NCBI RefSeq assembly: GCF_028649395.1
Contig: NZ_JAQSUW010000010.1
Location: 1-64,000 of the forward strand
Source: Pseudomonas sp. Gutcm_11s
GTDB lineage: Bacteria; Pseudomonadota; Gammaproteobacteria; Pseudomonadales; Pseudomonadaceae
DNA length: 64,000 bases
Direction of reading: 5' to 3'
In this document: piece by piece, positions 55,171 to 62,944 of the stretch
How the letters are laid out: the number at the start of each line of letters is the position of its first letter
Position numbering within the stretch: the first letter of the stretch is position 1
Program-made: the position numbers and the translations under genes
The notes under the pieces: generated by a model
The model's database searches: none
The model's input: only the letters and a program-made list of their open reading frames with translations
What the model was told of the DNA's origin: nothing

Positions 55171-55247
55171 GGGCCTATAGCTCAGTCGGTTAGAGCAGAG
55201 GACTCATAATCCTTTGGTCCACGGTTCGAGTCCGTGTGGGCCCACCA
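55171..55247 (+). tRNA. tRNA with CAU anticodon, probably tRNA-Ile2
   Basis: A 77-nt cloverleaf including an encoded CCA: 7-bp acceptor stem (one G-U pair), D arm GCTC/GAGC, anticodon stem GAGGA/TCCTT with loop CTCATAA, T arm CACGG/CCGTG with TTCGAGT. The CAU anticodon could be elongator Met or, after lysidine modification, Ile2 reading AUA. C4-G69 and C5-G68 in the acceptor stem match recognition pairs reported for TilS, favouring Ile2. The 3' end is a common integration target and accessory DNA begins right after it. Confidence 0.95.
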
Positions 55248-55264
55248 ACAAAATCAACGATCTA

Positions 55265-55290
55265 GGCCAGCCATTGCGGCTGGCCTTTTT
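55265..55290 (+). terminator. Terminator after the tRNA
   Basis: GGCCAGCC and GGCTGGCC pair around a 5-base loop, followed by T5. Confidence 0.9.
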
Positions 55291-55364
55291 CGTTTCTGGC
55301 TTCCGTGTAAGCACTTTGTAAGCATCCGACGAAAAAATCCGCCCGAGCTGCCAGGCAGGAGATG

Positions 55365-55394
55365 ACCTGCAATCGGCCAGAAGCGGACGTTTAG
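55365..55394 (+). repeat. Dispersed ~26-bp repeat, copy A
   Basis: Contains CTGCAATCGGCCAGAAGCGG followed by ACGTTT. The same core recurs at 56632, 56666 and, inverted, at 60559. The remaining sequence between the tRNA and the next gene shows nothing else I recognise. Confidence 0.7.
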
Positions 55395-55522
55395 AGTGTG
55401 ACCAGTAATCTATCCCCAGTTCCTTCCTATGGTGGCAGAGCTCTATGAAGGAGAGGCCTTAGGGCTGGTGCTAAACTCGTGCGCAGAAAAACCATGAGAA
55501 GACATACAGGGAGGAGTTGCTG

Positions 55523-56524
55523 ATGGCTGAACTGATAGAACGGTCACCTGCTGCTAAGCAGTGGGTCCAAAGTGCGCTTCTTCGTCTTTCAGGAGGGATT
55601 TTCGGCAAGCTACTGCCAGCGGTGATCTGGACTGACGCACGAGATGAACTTGGTGCTCGGTTGGTGCCTATCGAGGCTCAACACTTGGTCGAGTCAATAA
55701 CCAACTCCCCGTATATCTTTTTGCACAATCATGACCCTGGCAAGCCAAAGGGCCAGATACTGGAAGCTGCGAGCTTCGAGACGCATGATGGCCAGAAATT
55801 TGTAGTGGCAATCCTGGGATGCTTTGCAGGTGGCGAGGTATTAGCGTTCCAAGACTTGAATCTGCTTAGTGAATGGGAGGTTCAGTCGCCCCAATCTCTT
55901 CCTGTGCTGCCTGAAAGTGTATGGATTCAGATCGCGACTGATCCGAGGGAGGTGGATAACGCTTGGCTAGATAGCGTGACCAGCGACGCCCCTCTTCGGG
56001 TTGAGCGAACCGAGCTTTCACACAACGCAGCGGATTCCCTGCAAGAGTTAATACGAGTTGGGTTGCCCTACCTTGTACTCGTGTGGAATCCATTCGTGAC
56101 CTCAATCGCCACTGAAGCCGGCAAAGACTCCTATCTCGCAGTTCAGGGCTGGATTAGAAAGTTATTCGAGCACTTAGCTGAGCGGAACAACCCTATTCTT
56201 GACATCCGGGCACTGCAAGGCGGCTGTGAGGTTTCATTCCTAATTCGTGGCAAAAAAGTAGATCACCATTACGCAGCGCATGCAGCATTGCCTGCTGCGG
56301 CAGCTCAGGCTGCGCAGCTTGTGGCGAAGCTGAGGGAGAGAGGAGTCGCAGGTCGGGAGCTAATCTACGAGTTCGATGGCCAGGCGCTTAGATGGTTTCC
56401 ATCCTATGCCGTGCTCTGTGATGGTCGAATAGTTACAGACAACAGCGAGTTGATTGCAATCGAGCAGCTTCCCACTAGTTTGAGTCTAGGTTTTACTCCT
56501 GAGCCGCAGAGTCCAGACGTCTGA
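55523..56524 (+). CDS. Hypothetical protein, AT-richer accessory gene
   Basis: Protein of 333 residues that I do not recognise. A strong GGGAGGAG six bases before the ATG at 55523 and an uninterrupted frame argue for a real gene. Third-position A/T is much more frequent than in neighbouring core genes, suggesting recent transfer. There is no signal peptide. A short FLHNHDPGKPKG segment near residue 73 is faintly like the HxH region of JAB/RadC-type metalloproteases, but the rest of that motif is not evident. The C-terminal ~90 residues mix an Ala-rich helix (HAALPAAAAQAAQL) with a beta-rich end. Confidence 0.75.
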   Translation: MAELIERSPAAKQWVQSALLRLSGGIFGKLLPAVIWTDARDELGARLVPIEAQHLVESITNSPYIFLHNHDPGKPKGQILEAASFETHDGQKFVVAILGCFAGGEVLAFQDLNLLSEWEVQSPQSLPVLPESVWIQIATDPREVDNAWLDSVTSDAPLRVERTELSHNAADSLQELIRVGLPYLVLVWNPFVTSIATEAGKDSYLAVQGWIRKLFEHLAERNNPILDIRALQGGCEVSFLIRGKKVDHHYAAHAALPAAAAQAAQLVAKLRERGVAGRELIYEFDGQALRWFPSYAVLCDGRIVTDNSELIAIEQLPTSLSLGFTPEPQSPDV

Positions 56525-56631
56525 ACGATTGGCGAAAACAAGACTTTGTTTGGGCACGCCGCAAACCACGCATTGGGTGGCGGTTTGAGCTGGACCAAAA
56601 CGTCCTTGGTTAGTGGCGGACGCTGGTGACA

Positions 56632-56660
56632 GGCTGCAATCGGCTAAAAGCAGACGTTTG
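56632..56660 (+). repeat. Dispersed ~26-bp repeat, copy B
   Basis: GGCTGCAATCGGCTAAAAGC followed by AGACGTTTG. It lies six bases before copy C, in the 204-bp gap between the hypothetical gene and the LysR gene. Confidence 0.7.
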
Positions 56661-56665
56661 TGATT

Positions 56666-56691
56666 GGCTGCTTCCGGCCAAAAGCGGACAT
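56666..56691 (+). repeat. Dispersed ~26-bp repeat, copy C
   Basis: GGCTGCTTCCGGCCAAAAGC followed by GGACAT. Directly repeated with copy B and inverted relative to copy D at 60559. Confidence 0.7.
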
Positions 56692-56728
56692 CGAGGACAA
56701 GATATGAAGCCAACCCGTCGTTTTGGCT

Positions 56729-57622
56729 CTACCTCGTTACTCGCAACGCCTCGAGCACGAGGGCAAAAGCAGGCGAGGGTTGTCTACGGCTGGGATAGTA
56801 GAGGTGATAGCCGGAAAACGGCTCGCACCAGTCCTCCAGCACACGAATCAGCCGGCCCTCTTCAAGGTGGGGGGCGAACTCGTCTTCGGGTAGATAGGCG
56901 ATTCCCAAGCCGCCGACGGCGGCGTCCGCAATATGGGTCGTGGTATTGAACACCAGTTGCCCTTTGACCCTCACCCTCAGCTTTTTGCCTTTGCGCTCGA
57001 ACTCCCAGGCATCCACTCCACCATAGGTTGGAAAGCGGATATCGATGCACCGATGCGCAGCCAGATCATTGGGATGCGTGGGGAGGGGGTGCTGGGCGAA
57101 ATAGCTGGGGGCCGCCACTGCTGCCATGCGCAGATCGCCGCCGATGGGCACCGCGATCATGTCCTGAGCCACCGTCCCGCTGAAGCGCACGCCAGCATCG
57201 AAGCGCTCAGCCACGATGTCACGGAAGCCGTAGTTGATATCGAATTCGAGCTTGATATCCGGATAGGTCTCCAGAACGGGTATCAGCTTGGGTAGCAAGG
57301 TCGTCTTGATAATGTTGTCACCACAGGTGATACGCACCGTTCCCGCTGGTTTGTCACGCAGCTCGGTCAGGGCATCCAGCTCGACTTCGATTTCATCGAA
57401 ACGATGACCGATAGCCTCCAGCAGCCGTTCACCAGCCGCCGTCAGGGAAACACTGCGGGTGGTGCGGGTGAGCAGGCGAATCTGTAGCCGTGCCTCCAGC
57501 CCAGACACCACCTGACTGACTGCCGACTGGGTAACGCCCAGGTGCGCTGCTGCGCGCGTGAAGCTGCCTTCGCGAGCCACTGTCACGAAGGCCTGGAGGT
57601 CGTTGAAGTTATGCCGAGGCAT
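56729..57622 (-). CDS. LysR-family transcriptional regulator
   Basis: LTTR of 297 residues. The N-terminal winged helix-turn-helix (about 1-60, with FTRAAAHLGVTQSAVSQVVSGLE) is followed by a two-lobed effector-binding domain. It is divergent from the hydrolase gene across 183 bp, the classic layout of an LTTR controlling its neighbour and itself. A palindrome in the gap (57673) is a candidate operator. The ligand is unknown. Confidence 0.93.
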   Translation of the reverse strand: MPRHNFNDLQAFVTVAREGSFTRAAAHLGVTQSAVSQVVSGLEARLQIRLLTRTTRSVSLTAAGERLLEAIGHRFDEIEVELDALTELRDKPAGTVRITCGDNIIKTTLLPKLIPVLETYPDIKLEFDINYGFRDIVAERFDAGVRFSGTVAQDMIAVPIGGDLRMAAVAAPSYFAQHPLPTHPNDLAAHRCIDIRFPTYGGVDAWEFERKGKKLRVRVKGQLVFNTTTHIADAAVGGLGIAYLPEDEFAPHLEEGRLIRVLEDWCEPFSGYHLYYPSRRQPSPAFALVLEALRVTR

Positions 57623-57672
57623 GAGCCAATCCCCTGATTAAGTAGCAGGAGTTATAGCGGCTTTAAGCATTC

Positions 57673-57682
57673 ATTAGCTAAT
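57673..57682. promoter_or_regulatory. Palindrome, candidate LysR operator
   Basis: ATTAGCTAAT is a perfect 10-base palindrome in an AT-rich patch of the LysR/hydrolase divergent gap, 51 bp upstream of the LysR start codon. Position and symmetry suit an LTTR site; binding is not shown. Confidence 0.4.
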
Positions 57683-57805
57683 CAAAACCTATTTCTTTTA
57701 CGAAAATGCCTCCTGTCCCCCTTGCGTCTTCTCCCGCGAGCGGGCCCATGCAATCGCCAGAGCTGGCTCGGTGATTGATCTTCAACCCGTGAAGAGGGCG
57801 ATCCC

Positions 57806-58834
57806 ATGAACAGACTTCTTATAGCGCTGGGCCTTCTGCTCAGCACGATCACCGCTTTAGGAGCCGATATGTCCAACGGCGCAGACAACTTTTTCAAGAG
57901 CGACAAGGTGACCCTGGAAAAGGTCAGCTTCAACAACCAGTACCAGATGAAGGTGGTGGGCAACCTGTTCATCCCCAAGAGCCTGGGTAAGTCCGCACGC
58001 AGCCCGGCCATCATCGTTGGCCATCCCATGGGCGCGGTGAAGGAGCAGAGTTCCAACCTGTATGCCCAGAAACTGGCGGAGCAAGGCTTCGTTACTCTGG
58101 CGCTGGACTTGTCGTTCTGGGGCGAGAGCGAGGGCAGCCCGCGCAACGCCGTTCTCCCCGACATGTATGCGGAAGACTTCAGTGCGGCTGTCGACTATCT
58201 CGGTACCCAGGCATTCGTGGATCGGCAGCGCATCGGTGTGCTGGGCATCTGTGGCAGCGGCAGCTTCGTCATCAGTGCGGCCAAGATCGACCCGCGCATG
58301 AAGGCAATTGCAACGGTCAGCATGTATGACATGGGTGCCGCCAATCGCAATGGCCTCAAGCACTCGCAAACCCTGGAGCAGCGCAAGCAGGCAATCGCCG
58401 CCGCAGCCGAGCAGCGCTACGAGGAGTTCACCGGCGGCAAGACGCAGTACACCAGCGGCACCGTGCATGAGCTGACGGACGATACCCACCCGATCCAGCG
58501 TGAGTTCTTCGATTTCTATCGCACTGCGCGAGGCGAGTTCACCCCGGCGGGCTCGAGCCCAGAGCTGACCACCCACCCGACGCTGACCAGCAATATCAAG
58601 TTCATGAACTTCTACCCGTTCGCGGATATCGAGACTATCTCCCCGCGCCCGATGCTCTTTATCGCTGGCGAGAACGCTCACTCGCGCGAGTTCAGTGAAG
58701 AGGCCTTCCGCTTGGCGGGCGAACCCAAGGAGCTTTTCATCGTCCCCAACGCCGGGCACGTCGACCTGTATGACCGGGTGAATCTGATTCCTTTCGACAA
58801 GCTCACCCAGTTCTTCCAGAACGGCCTGAAGTGA
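57806..58834 (+). CDS. Exported alpha/beta hydrolase (dienelactone hydrolase/YcjY-like)
   Basis: Alpha/beta-hydrolase of 342 residues with a probable signal peptide (MNRLLIALGLLLSTITALGA). The oxyanion region HPMGAVKEQS is near residue 73. The nucleophile elbow GVLGICGSGSF places cysteine C149 where serine usually stands, as in dienelactone hydrolase-like families. The closing histidine is in NAGHVDLYD. The substrate is unknown. The MFS gene begins 17 bp after its stop, and both are probably controlled by the divergent LysR regulator. Confidence 0.88.
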   Translation: MNRLLIALGLLLSTITALGADMSNGADNFFKSDKVTLEKVSFNNQYQMKVVGNLFIPKSLGKSARSPAIIVGHPMGAVKEQSSNLYAQKLAEQGFVTLALDLSFWGESEGSPRNAVLPDMYAEDFSAAVDYLGTQAFVDRQRIGVLGICGSGSFVISAAKIDPRMKAIATVSMYDMGAANRNGLKHSQTLEQRKQAIAAAAEQRYEEFTGGKTQYTSGTVHELTDDTHPIQREFFDFYRTARGEFTPAGSSPELTTHPTLTSNIKFMNFYPFADIETISPRPMLFIAGENAHSREFSEEAFRLAGEPKELFIVPNAGHVDLYDRVNLIPFDKLTQFFQNGLK

Positions 58835-58851
58835 TCCGCGAGGCAGGCACC

Positions 58852-60069
58852 ATGACTAGCCAACTTGCCGCCCAGCCAGGCGCCTTCGCCACTGACCAGC
58901 CGCAGTCCCGCCCCAGTCACTGGGGTGGGGTCTTGGCGATGACGCTCTGTGTCTTTGCCCTGATCGCCTCGGAGTTCATGCCCGTCAGTCTGCTGACGCC
59001 ACTGGCAACGGATCTGCAGGTCAGCGAAGGTGCTGCGGGACAGGGTATCGCCATCTCCGGTGTGTTCGCCGTGCTGACCAGTCTGTCGATTACCTGGCTG
59101 GCTGGGAGCATGGATCGCAAGACGCTGCTGCTCATCCTGACGGGCCTGATGGCGGTCTCCGGCGCCGTGGTAGCGTTCGCGCCGAACTTTACCTTCTACA
59201 TGCTGGGACGAGCGTTGCTAGGCGTGGTCATCGGCGGTTTCTGGTCAATGTCGGCGGCCACGGCCATGCGCCTAGTGCCCGATGATCAGGTGCCCAAGGC
59301 GCTGGCGATCTTCAACGGTGGCAATGCCCTGGCCACGGTGATCGCGGCGCCGCTGGGCAGCTACCTGGGCTCGGTAATCGGTTGGCGAGGGGCATTCCTC
59401 TGCCTGGTGCCGGTGGCAGTCGTCGCGCTGGTTTGGCAGTGGTTCAGCCTGCCAAGCATGCAGCCCCAAGTGCGAAAGAGTCCTGCACCTAGTGTTCTCA
59501 GGCTGCTCGGCACTCGCTCGGTGGCGTTCGGCATGGCGGCTTGCGGCGTCTTCTTCATGGGGCAGTTTGCTCTGTTCACCTACCTCCGGCCATTCCTCGA
59601 AACGGTGACCCTGGTCGATGCCACCACCCTGTCATTGATCTTGCTAGTTATCGGTGTAGCCGGTTTGGCTGGAACGCTGTTGATTGGCTCACTGCTGAAA
59701 AAGGGCCTGTATCGCACGTTGATTACTATTCCAGTGCTGATGGCTGTGATTGCCCTCGCGCTGATCCCTACCGGCGGTTGGGGCGTTCCGGTGGCGATAC
59801 TGCTAGGCCTGTGGGGGCTGATGGCCACGGCAGCACCTGTTGGCTGGTGGAGCTGGATTGCACAAGCGATGCCCAATGATGCCGAGGCAGGTGGTGGGCT
59901 GATGGTGGCAGTGGTGCAGTTTGCCATTGCCTCGGGCTCTACACTGGGCGGCTGGTTGTTCGACCACAGCGGCTACCAGAGCACCTTTACTGCAAGTGCA
60001 GCCATTCTGTTGCTTGGCGCAGCGCTTACCGTTCTGGCCATGCGTGCGCCACCGGGTCAGTCAGGGTGA
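58852..60069 (+). CDS. MFS transporter, DHA1 family (NepI-like)
   Basis: Major facilitator of 405 residues with about twelve hydrophobic segments. Sequence around GSMDRKTLL (loop 2-3 motif A) and the GRALLGVVIGGFWSMSAATAMRL stretch resembles the drug:proton antiporter-1 family, including the purine-nucleoside exporter NepI and AraJ-like proteins. The substrate cannot be read from sequence. The Met at 58852 is chosen because the upstream alternative overlaps the hydrolase stop and GAGG precedes 58852. Probably cotranscribed with both neighbours. Confidence 0.9.
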   Translation: MTSQLAAQPGAFATDQPQSRPSHWGGVLAMTLCVFALIASEFMPVSLLTPLATDLQVSEGAAGQGIAISGVFAVLTSLSITWLAGSMDRKTLLLILTGLMAVSGAVVAFAPNFTFYMLGRALLGVVIGGFWSMSAATAMRLVPDDQVPKALAIFNGGNALATVIAAPLGSYLGSVIGWRGAFLCLVPVAVVALVWQWFSLPSMQPQVRKSPAPSVLRLLGTRSVAFGMAACGVFFMGQFALFTYLRPFLETVTLVDATTLSLILLVIGVAGLAGTLLIGSLLKKGLYRTLITIPVLMAVIALALIPTGGWGVPVAILLGLWGLMATAAPVGWWSWIAQAMPNDAEAGGGLMVAVVQFAIASGSTLGGWLFDHSGYQSTFTASAAILLLGAALTVLAMRAPPGQSG

Positions 60070-60085
60070 GGTGGGAGTCTTCAAG

Positions 60086-60532
60086 ATGTATAAGCTCAGC
60101 CAACATTTCTGCCTTTCGGGCGTTCGGCTATGCCTGCTGTTCATGCTGAGTGGCTGCGTATTCGCGGAGACAACTCTGAAGGAGGATCGTATGTGGATGA
60201 CCGTTGGCGAACAGCGCTTCGCAATTACCTTGGACGATAGCGAGACCTCACGGGCACTTACACAGCTATTACCACTTACCCTGGACATGAGCGAACTCAA
60301 TGCCAACGAGAAATACACGAGCCTGCCGCAGCGGTTGCCAGCCCGCGCAGAAAGGCCCGGCACGATCCGCACTGGTGATCTAATGCTGTACGGCGCGGAT
60401 ACGCTGGTGATTTTCTATCGGACGTTCGAATCGACCTACGCCTACACCCGAATAGGTCGTGTCGATAGCCCCGAGGAGCTAGCCAAAGCGTTAGGCCGGG
60501 ATGATGTGAAAATTCACTTCTCGGTGAAGTAG
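60086..60532 (+). CDS. Cyclophilin-like-domain lipoprotein
   Basis: Small exported protein of 148 residues. The N-terminal signal ends in the lipobox LSGC (cysteine near residue 24), implying lipid anchoring. The remaining ~115 residues match by eye the cyclophilin-like fold family (MWMTVGEQRFAITLDDSETSRAL to YTRIGRV), a domain often found beside LysR, hydrolase and MFS genes and without proven isomerase activity. The ATG at 60086 follows GGGAG. Last gene of the hydrolase-MFS unit. Confidence 0.8.
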   Translation: MYKLSQHFCLSGVRLCLLFMLSGCVFAETTLKEDRMWMTVGEQRFAITLDDSETSRALTQLLPLTLDMSELNANEKYTSLPQRLPARAERPGTIRTGDLMLYGADTLVIFYRTFESTYAYTRIGRVDSPEELAKALGRDDVKIHFSVK

Positions 60533-60558
60533 GAGAGGCGCGAAGCCTGCCCAGTGAG

Positions 60559-60584
60559 TGTCCGCTTTTGGCCGATAGCTGCCT
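60559..60584 (-). repeat. Dispersed ~26-bp repeat, copy D (inverted)
   Basis: On the plus strand TGTCCGCTTTTGGCCGATAG followed by CTGCCT, the reverse complement of the repeat seen at 55365, 56632 and 56666. With copy C it brackets the LysR-hydrolase-MFS-lipoprotein module in opposite orientation. Confidence 0.7.
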
Positions 60585-60642
60585 ATGGCGATAGTCATGC
60601 GAGGCTGGTTTCGGCCACTCAGTGGTGGTGGGTGCAATCGAA

Positions 60643-60945
60643 TCAGAACTGCGGCCCGATACATTGGCCGTTGATCATCTGGCCATAACAGGTTGCTTGA
60701 GGTTGCGCTGCGCCGGTACTGCCATGACACACACCATTAACCACGGCGCCTATGCAGTCTTGAGCGCGGTATACCGGCTGACCATAATGCTGCTGCATCT
60801 GCACTTGCCCCTGCGTAGGCGTTGTCTGTCGCGGTAAGCCCAGCGAATCGACCCACTGCAAGTAGTCACGGCGGGTCTCAGTCAGTTCGGCACATCCTGT
60901 AGTGGCTATCGCCAGCGCCAGAAGGAGTGGCATCAGTTTATGCAT
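60643..60945 (-). CDS. Small lipoprotein-like protein with duplicated Cys-Gly motif
   Basis: Exported protein of 100 residues. The signal peptide MHKLMPLLLALAIATTGC ends at a lipobox-like cysteine (C18, although the -3 position is not the usual leucine). The C-terminal half contains two copies of a C-x-G-x3-N-G-x-C-x-G motif (CIGAVVNGVCHG and CYGQMINGQCIG) separated by about 14 residues, four cysteines that could pair in the periplasm. Function unknown. The start at 60945 is supported by AGAGG and the signal sequence; upstream residues are not signal-like. Confidence 0.75.
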   Translation of the reverse strand: MHKLMPLLLALAIATTGCAELTETRRDYLQWVDSLGLPRQTTPTQGQVQMQQHYGQPVYRAQDCIGAVVNGVCHGSTGAAQPQATCYGQMINGQCIGPQF

Positions 60946-61009
60946 GTCGATTGCCTCTGGAACGGGGCGCAGGATCGCTGCTCCAGCCTGTACATTGCCA
61001 GAGCAGGAG

Positions 61010-61417
61010 CTAGGCAAGGCTCGACACCGGAACAGCCGGCAAGCACTCGGCCCACACCTGGCCCCGATCATCCGGGAAGACCTCGCCTACCGGAACCAGC
61101 ACCAAAGGCGAATAGTCTTTGATCTTGCGCGGCCTGGCATTCACATCGGCTGCTGTGCAGACAACCATATAGCCCGGCACACGAGCCATCAGCATGGAAA
61201 CGTGGTTCATCCGCTCCATATAGCCCACCGAGTCGCTGGTAGCGCCCAGCACCATGCGGAACCACTTGCCGTCTATGTATTGCTTCCGATCCTCCCACAC
61301 ACGCAGGATTACTTGATCCTCATGAGCGCCATGGCGCACCGCTCCCCACGAATTCCTAGGATTACGCAGCGGCGCGCCTAGGTCGGCGAAGTGCTGAGAG
61401 ATTGGCTTTTTGTCCAT
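61010..61417 (-). CDS. Hypothetical protein
   Basis: Soluble protein of 135 residues with a strong AGGTGAG ribosome site. Conserved-looking blocks include LGAPLRNPRNSWGAVRHG at the N-terminus and a VVCTAADVNARPR segment near residue 90. I have seen similar uncharacterised proteins in mobile regions but cannot name a function. Same strand as the small lipoprotein gene, 64 bp upstream of it. Confidence 0.7.
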   Translation of the reverse strand: MDKKPISQHFADLGAPLRNPRNSWGAVRHGAHEDQVILRVWEDRKQYIDGKWFRMVLGATSDSVGYMERMNHVSMLMARVPGYMVVCTAADVNARPRKIKDYSPLVLVPVGEVFPDDRGQVWAECLPAVPVSSLA

Positions 61418-61508
61418 GGTGTCTCACCTGGATTGAGCGCTGCCGCAAAGGCCACGCGAACAGCTTTAGATTCTACCTAGACACGCTCACCAGCTACCGT
61501 CGACACGA

Positions 61509-61522
61509 CGTGCCAAGGCACG
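61509..61522. repeat. 14-bp perfect inverted repeat near the integrase end
   Basis: CGTGCC, AA, GGCACG, 136 bp beyond the integrase stop in an otherwise empty 240-bp gap. Possible recombinase or regulator site; no T-run, so not a terminator. Confidence 0.4.
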
Positions 61523-61657
61523 AACGGACAGCAACCGCACACCATCCCGACGAGTGGCTGATTTCGTGCTTCTAGCCATTCTCGCGGCATATCTTTGACT
61601 GCGCTTCACATTGGCACCGTGAATGGCTTGAGTGTTCGCTGGATCGGTCGAGAAGGA

Positions 61658-62944
61658 TCATGCCCGCCCCGGCCAGCTGGAGCGCGGCACCGAGTTGCCG
61701 GTCATGCTGGTCTGTACACCGCTGGCCGCGACCTGATGCACCAGGCCGTCACTGGCTACCATCAGCCCCAACCCCGGCGCCCGGTCATTGCCTGGCCCGT
61801 GCCACAGTTCCAGGGCTTCGCGCTTGAGCTGGCCTAGGTTGCTCTGCACATAGGTCGCAGCCAGGCCAGGCAGCGCGTGATTGAGCAGCATCTCGGCCAC
61901 CAGATAATCAACCCCCAGCTCCGCCCAGCCGGCTCGCGCCATCTTGCGCAGGTCATGGCTCGACCAGGCGCCGCCGCTGAATCGTCTGATGATCGAAGCC
62001 GCCATCGTTTCCGACAGTGGCTGGCCCATGCCACCGGGGAACAGGTACACGCTCGGCCTGCTTTGCTGGGTCTGCTGGTAGCGCTGCAGCAGCGCGATCA
62101 GCTGCGGCGATAACGGCGTTTCCAGCAGGGTGCGCGTCTTGGTCAGCGCGCCCGGAATGACCAGCACCTTGGCGCCCAAGTCGAACCAGGCCCAGCGCAG
62201 TTGCCGCGTTTCGCCCACCCGCAGGCCGAGCAGCAGCATGAGGAAGGCCAGCATTGCGTCACGCGGTGCGCCGTCGAAGGTGGCGACCAGCAGGCCGGCT
62301 ACCCCCTGCGCATCCTTGGGCATCAACCTAGCTTCGCGGGGTTTGAGCTGACCCAGGCCGAAGTCAGGAAACTTCACCCCCTCCAGCGGATTGCGCACGA
62401 TCAAGCCAACCTGCTGCGCGGCATGGATCGCAGCCATCAGCATGCGGTATGCCTTGGCGATGGTGGCCGGCCTGCACTCGGCGCGCATCGGCTGAATCAG
62501 GCGCGCGTCGACCAAGGTTCTGGAGAGCCTCGACACCGGCAGGGCGAACAGCGCCGGCCTGATCCATTTTGCGACGGCGGAGCGGATCGACACCTTGCGC
62601 CGCTCTGAGATGTCGGCGGCATTCACCTGCCTGGCCAACCACCAGTCGAGCAACTGGCCGACGCTCTCCAGCTGGCCGCCATCCGCATCCGGCAGGCCAC
62701 CCGAGGCGCGGCGGTCCAGCAGATCACCGAGCGCCGTGGTCATGGCTGCGCAGCTGATCGCGGGCCAGATGCCACCGCCCTTCCAGTGACCATCGGCCAG
62801 CGTTTCCCAGGTCGCCCGGCGCCGATCCGCCAGAAACCGCAGGCGCAGGGCCGGGAAGCGGTCATCACGCAGTAAGCGCGCATTGCCTCCGGCCGCTGCC
62901 TTGATCGCTGATTCGCTGAATTGGACGTGTAATGTCTGGCCCAT
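61658..62944 (-). CDS. Tyrosine recombinase/phage-type integrase
   Basis: Site-specific recombinase of 428 residues. It has an N-terminal arm-binding DUF4102-like domain (start MGQTLHVQFSESAIKAA), a central SAM-like core-binding domain, and a complete catalytic set: R242 (GLRVGE), K269 (LTKTR), H330 and R333 (SHDLR), H356 (LLNHAL) and nucleophile Y365 (ATYVQ). The Met at 62944 has GAGGTGA at good spacing and removes an unsupported N-terminal extension. It probably moved the surrounding accessory DNA, but it sits 6.4 kb from the tRNA rather than beside it. Confidence 0.92.
   Translation of the reverse strand: MGQTLHVQFSESAIKAAAGGNARLLRDDRFPALRLRFLADRRRATWETLADGHWKGGGIWPAISCAAMTTALGDLLDRRASGGLPDADGGQLESVGQLLDWWLARQVNAADISERRKVSIRSAVAKWIRPALFALPVSRLSRTLVDARLIQPMRAECRPATIAKAYRMLMAAIHAAQQVGLIVRNPLEGVKFPDFGLGQLKPREARLMPKDAQGVAGLLVATFDGAPRDAMLAFLMLLLGLRVGETRQLRWAWFDLGAKVLVIPGALTKTRTLLETPLSPQLIALLQRYQQTQQSRPSVYLFPGGMGQPLSETMAASIIRRFSGGAWSSHDLRKMARAGWAELGVDYLVAEMLLNHALPGLAATYVQSNLGQLKREALELWHGPGNDRAPGLGLMVASDGLVHQVAASGVQTSMTGNSVPRSSWPGRA

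Noticed and set aside
55171..55247. Elongator tRNA-Met for the CAU tRNA
   Set aside because: Not excluded, but C4-G69 and C5-G68 favour tRNA-Ile2; TilS specificity would decide.
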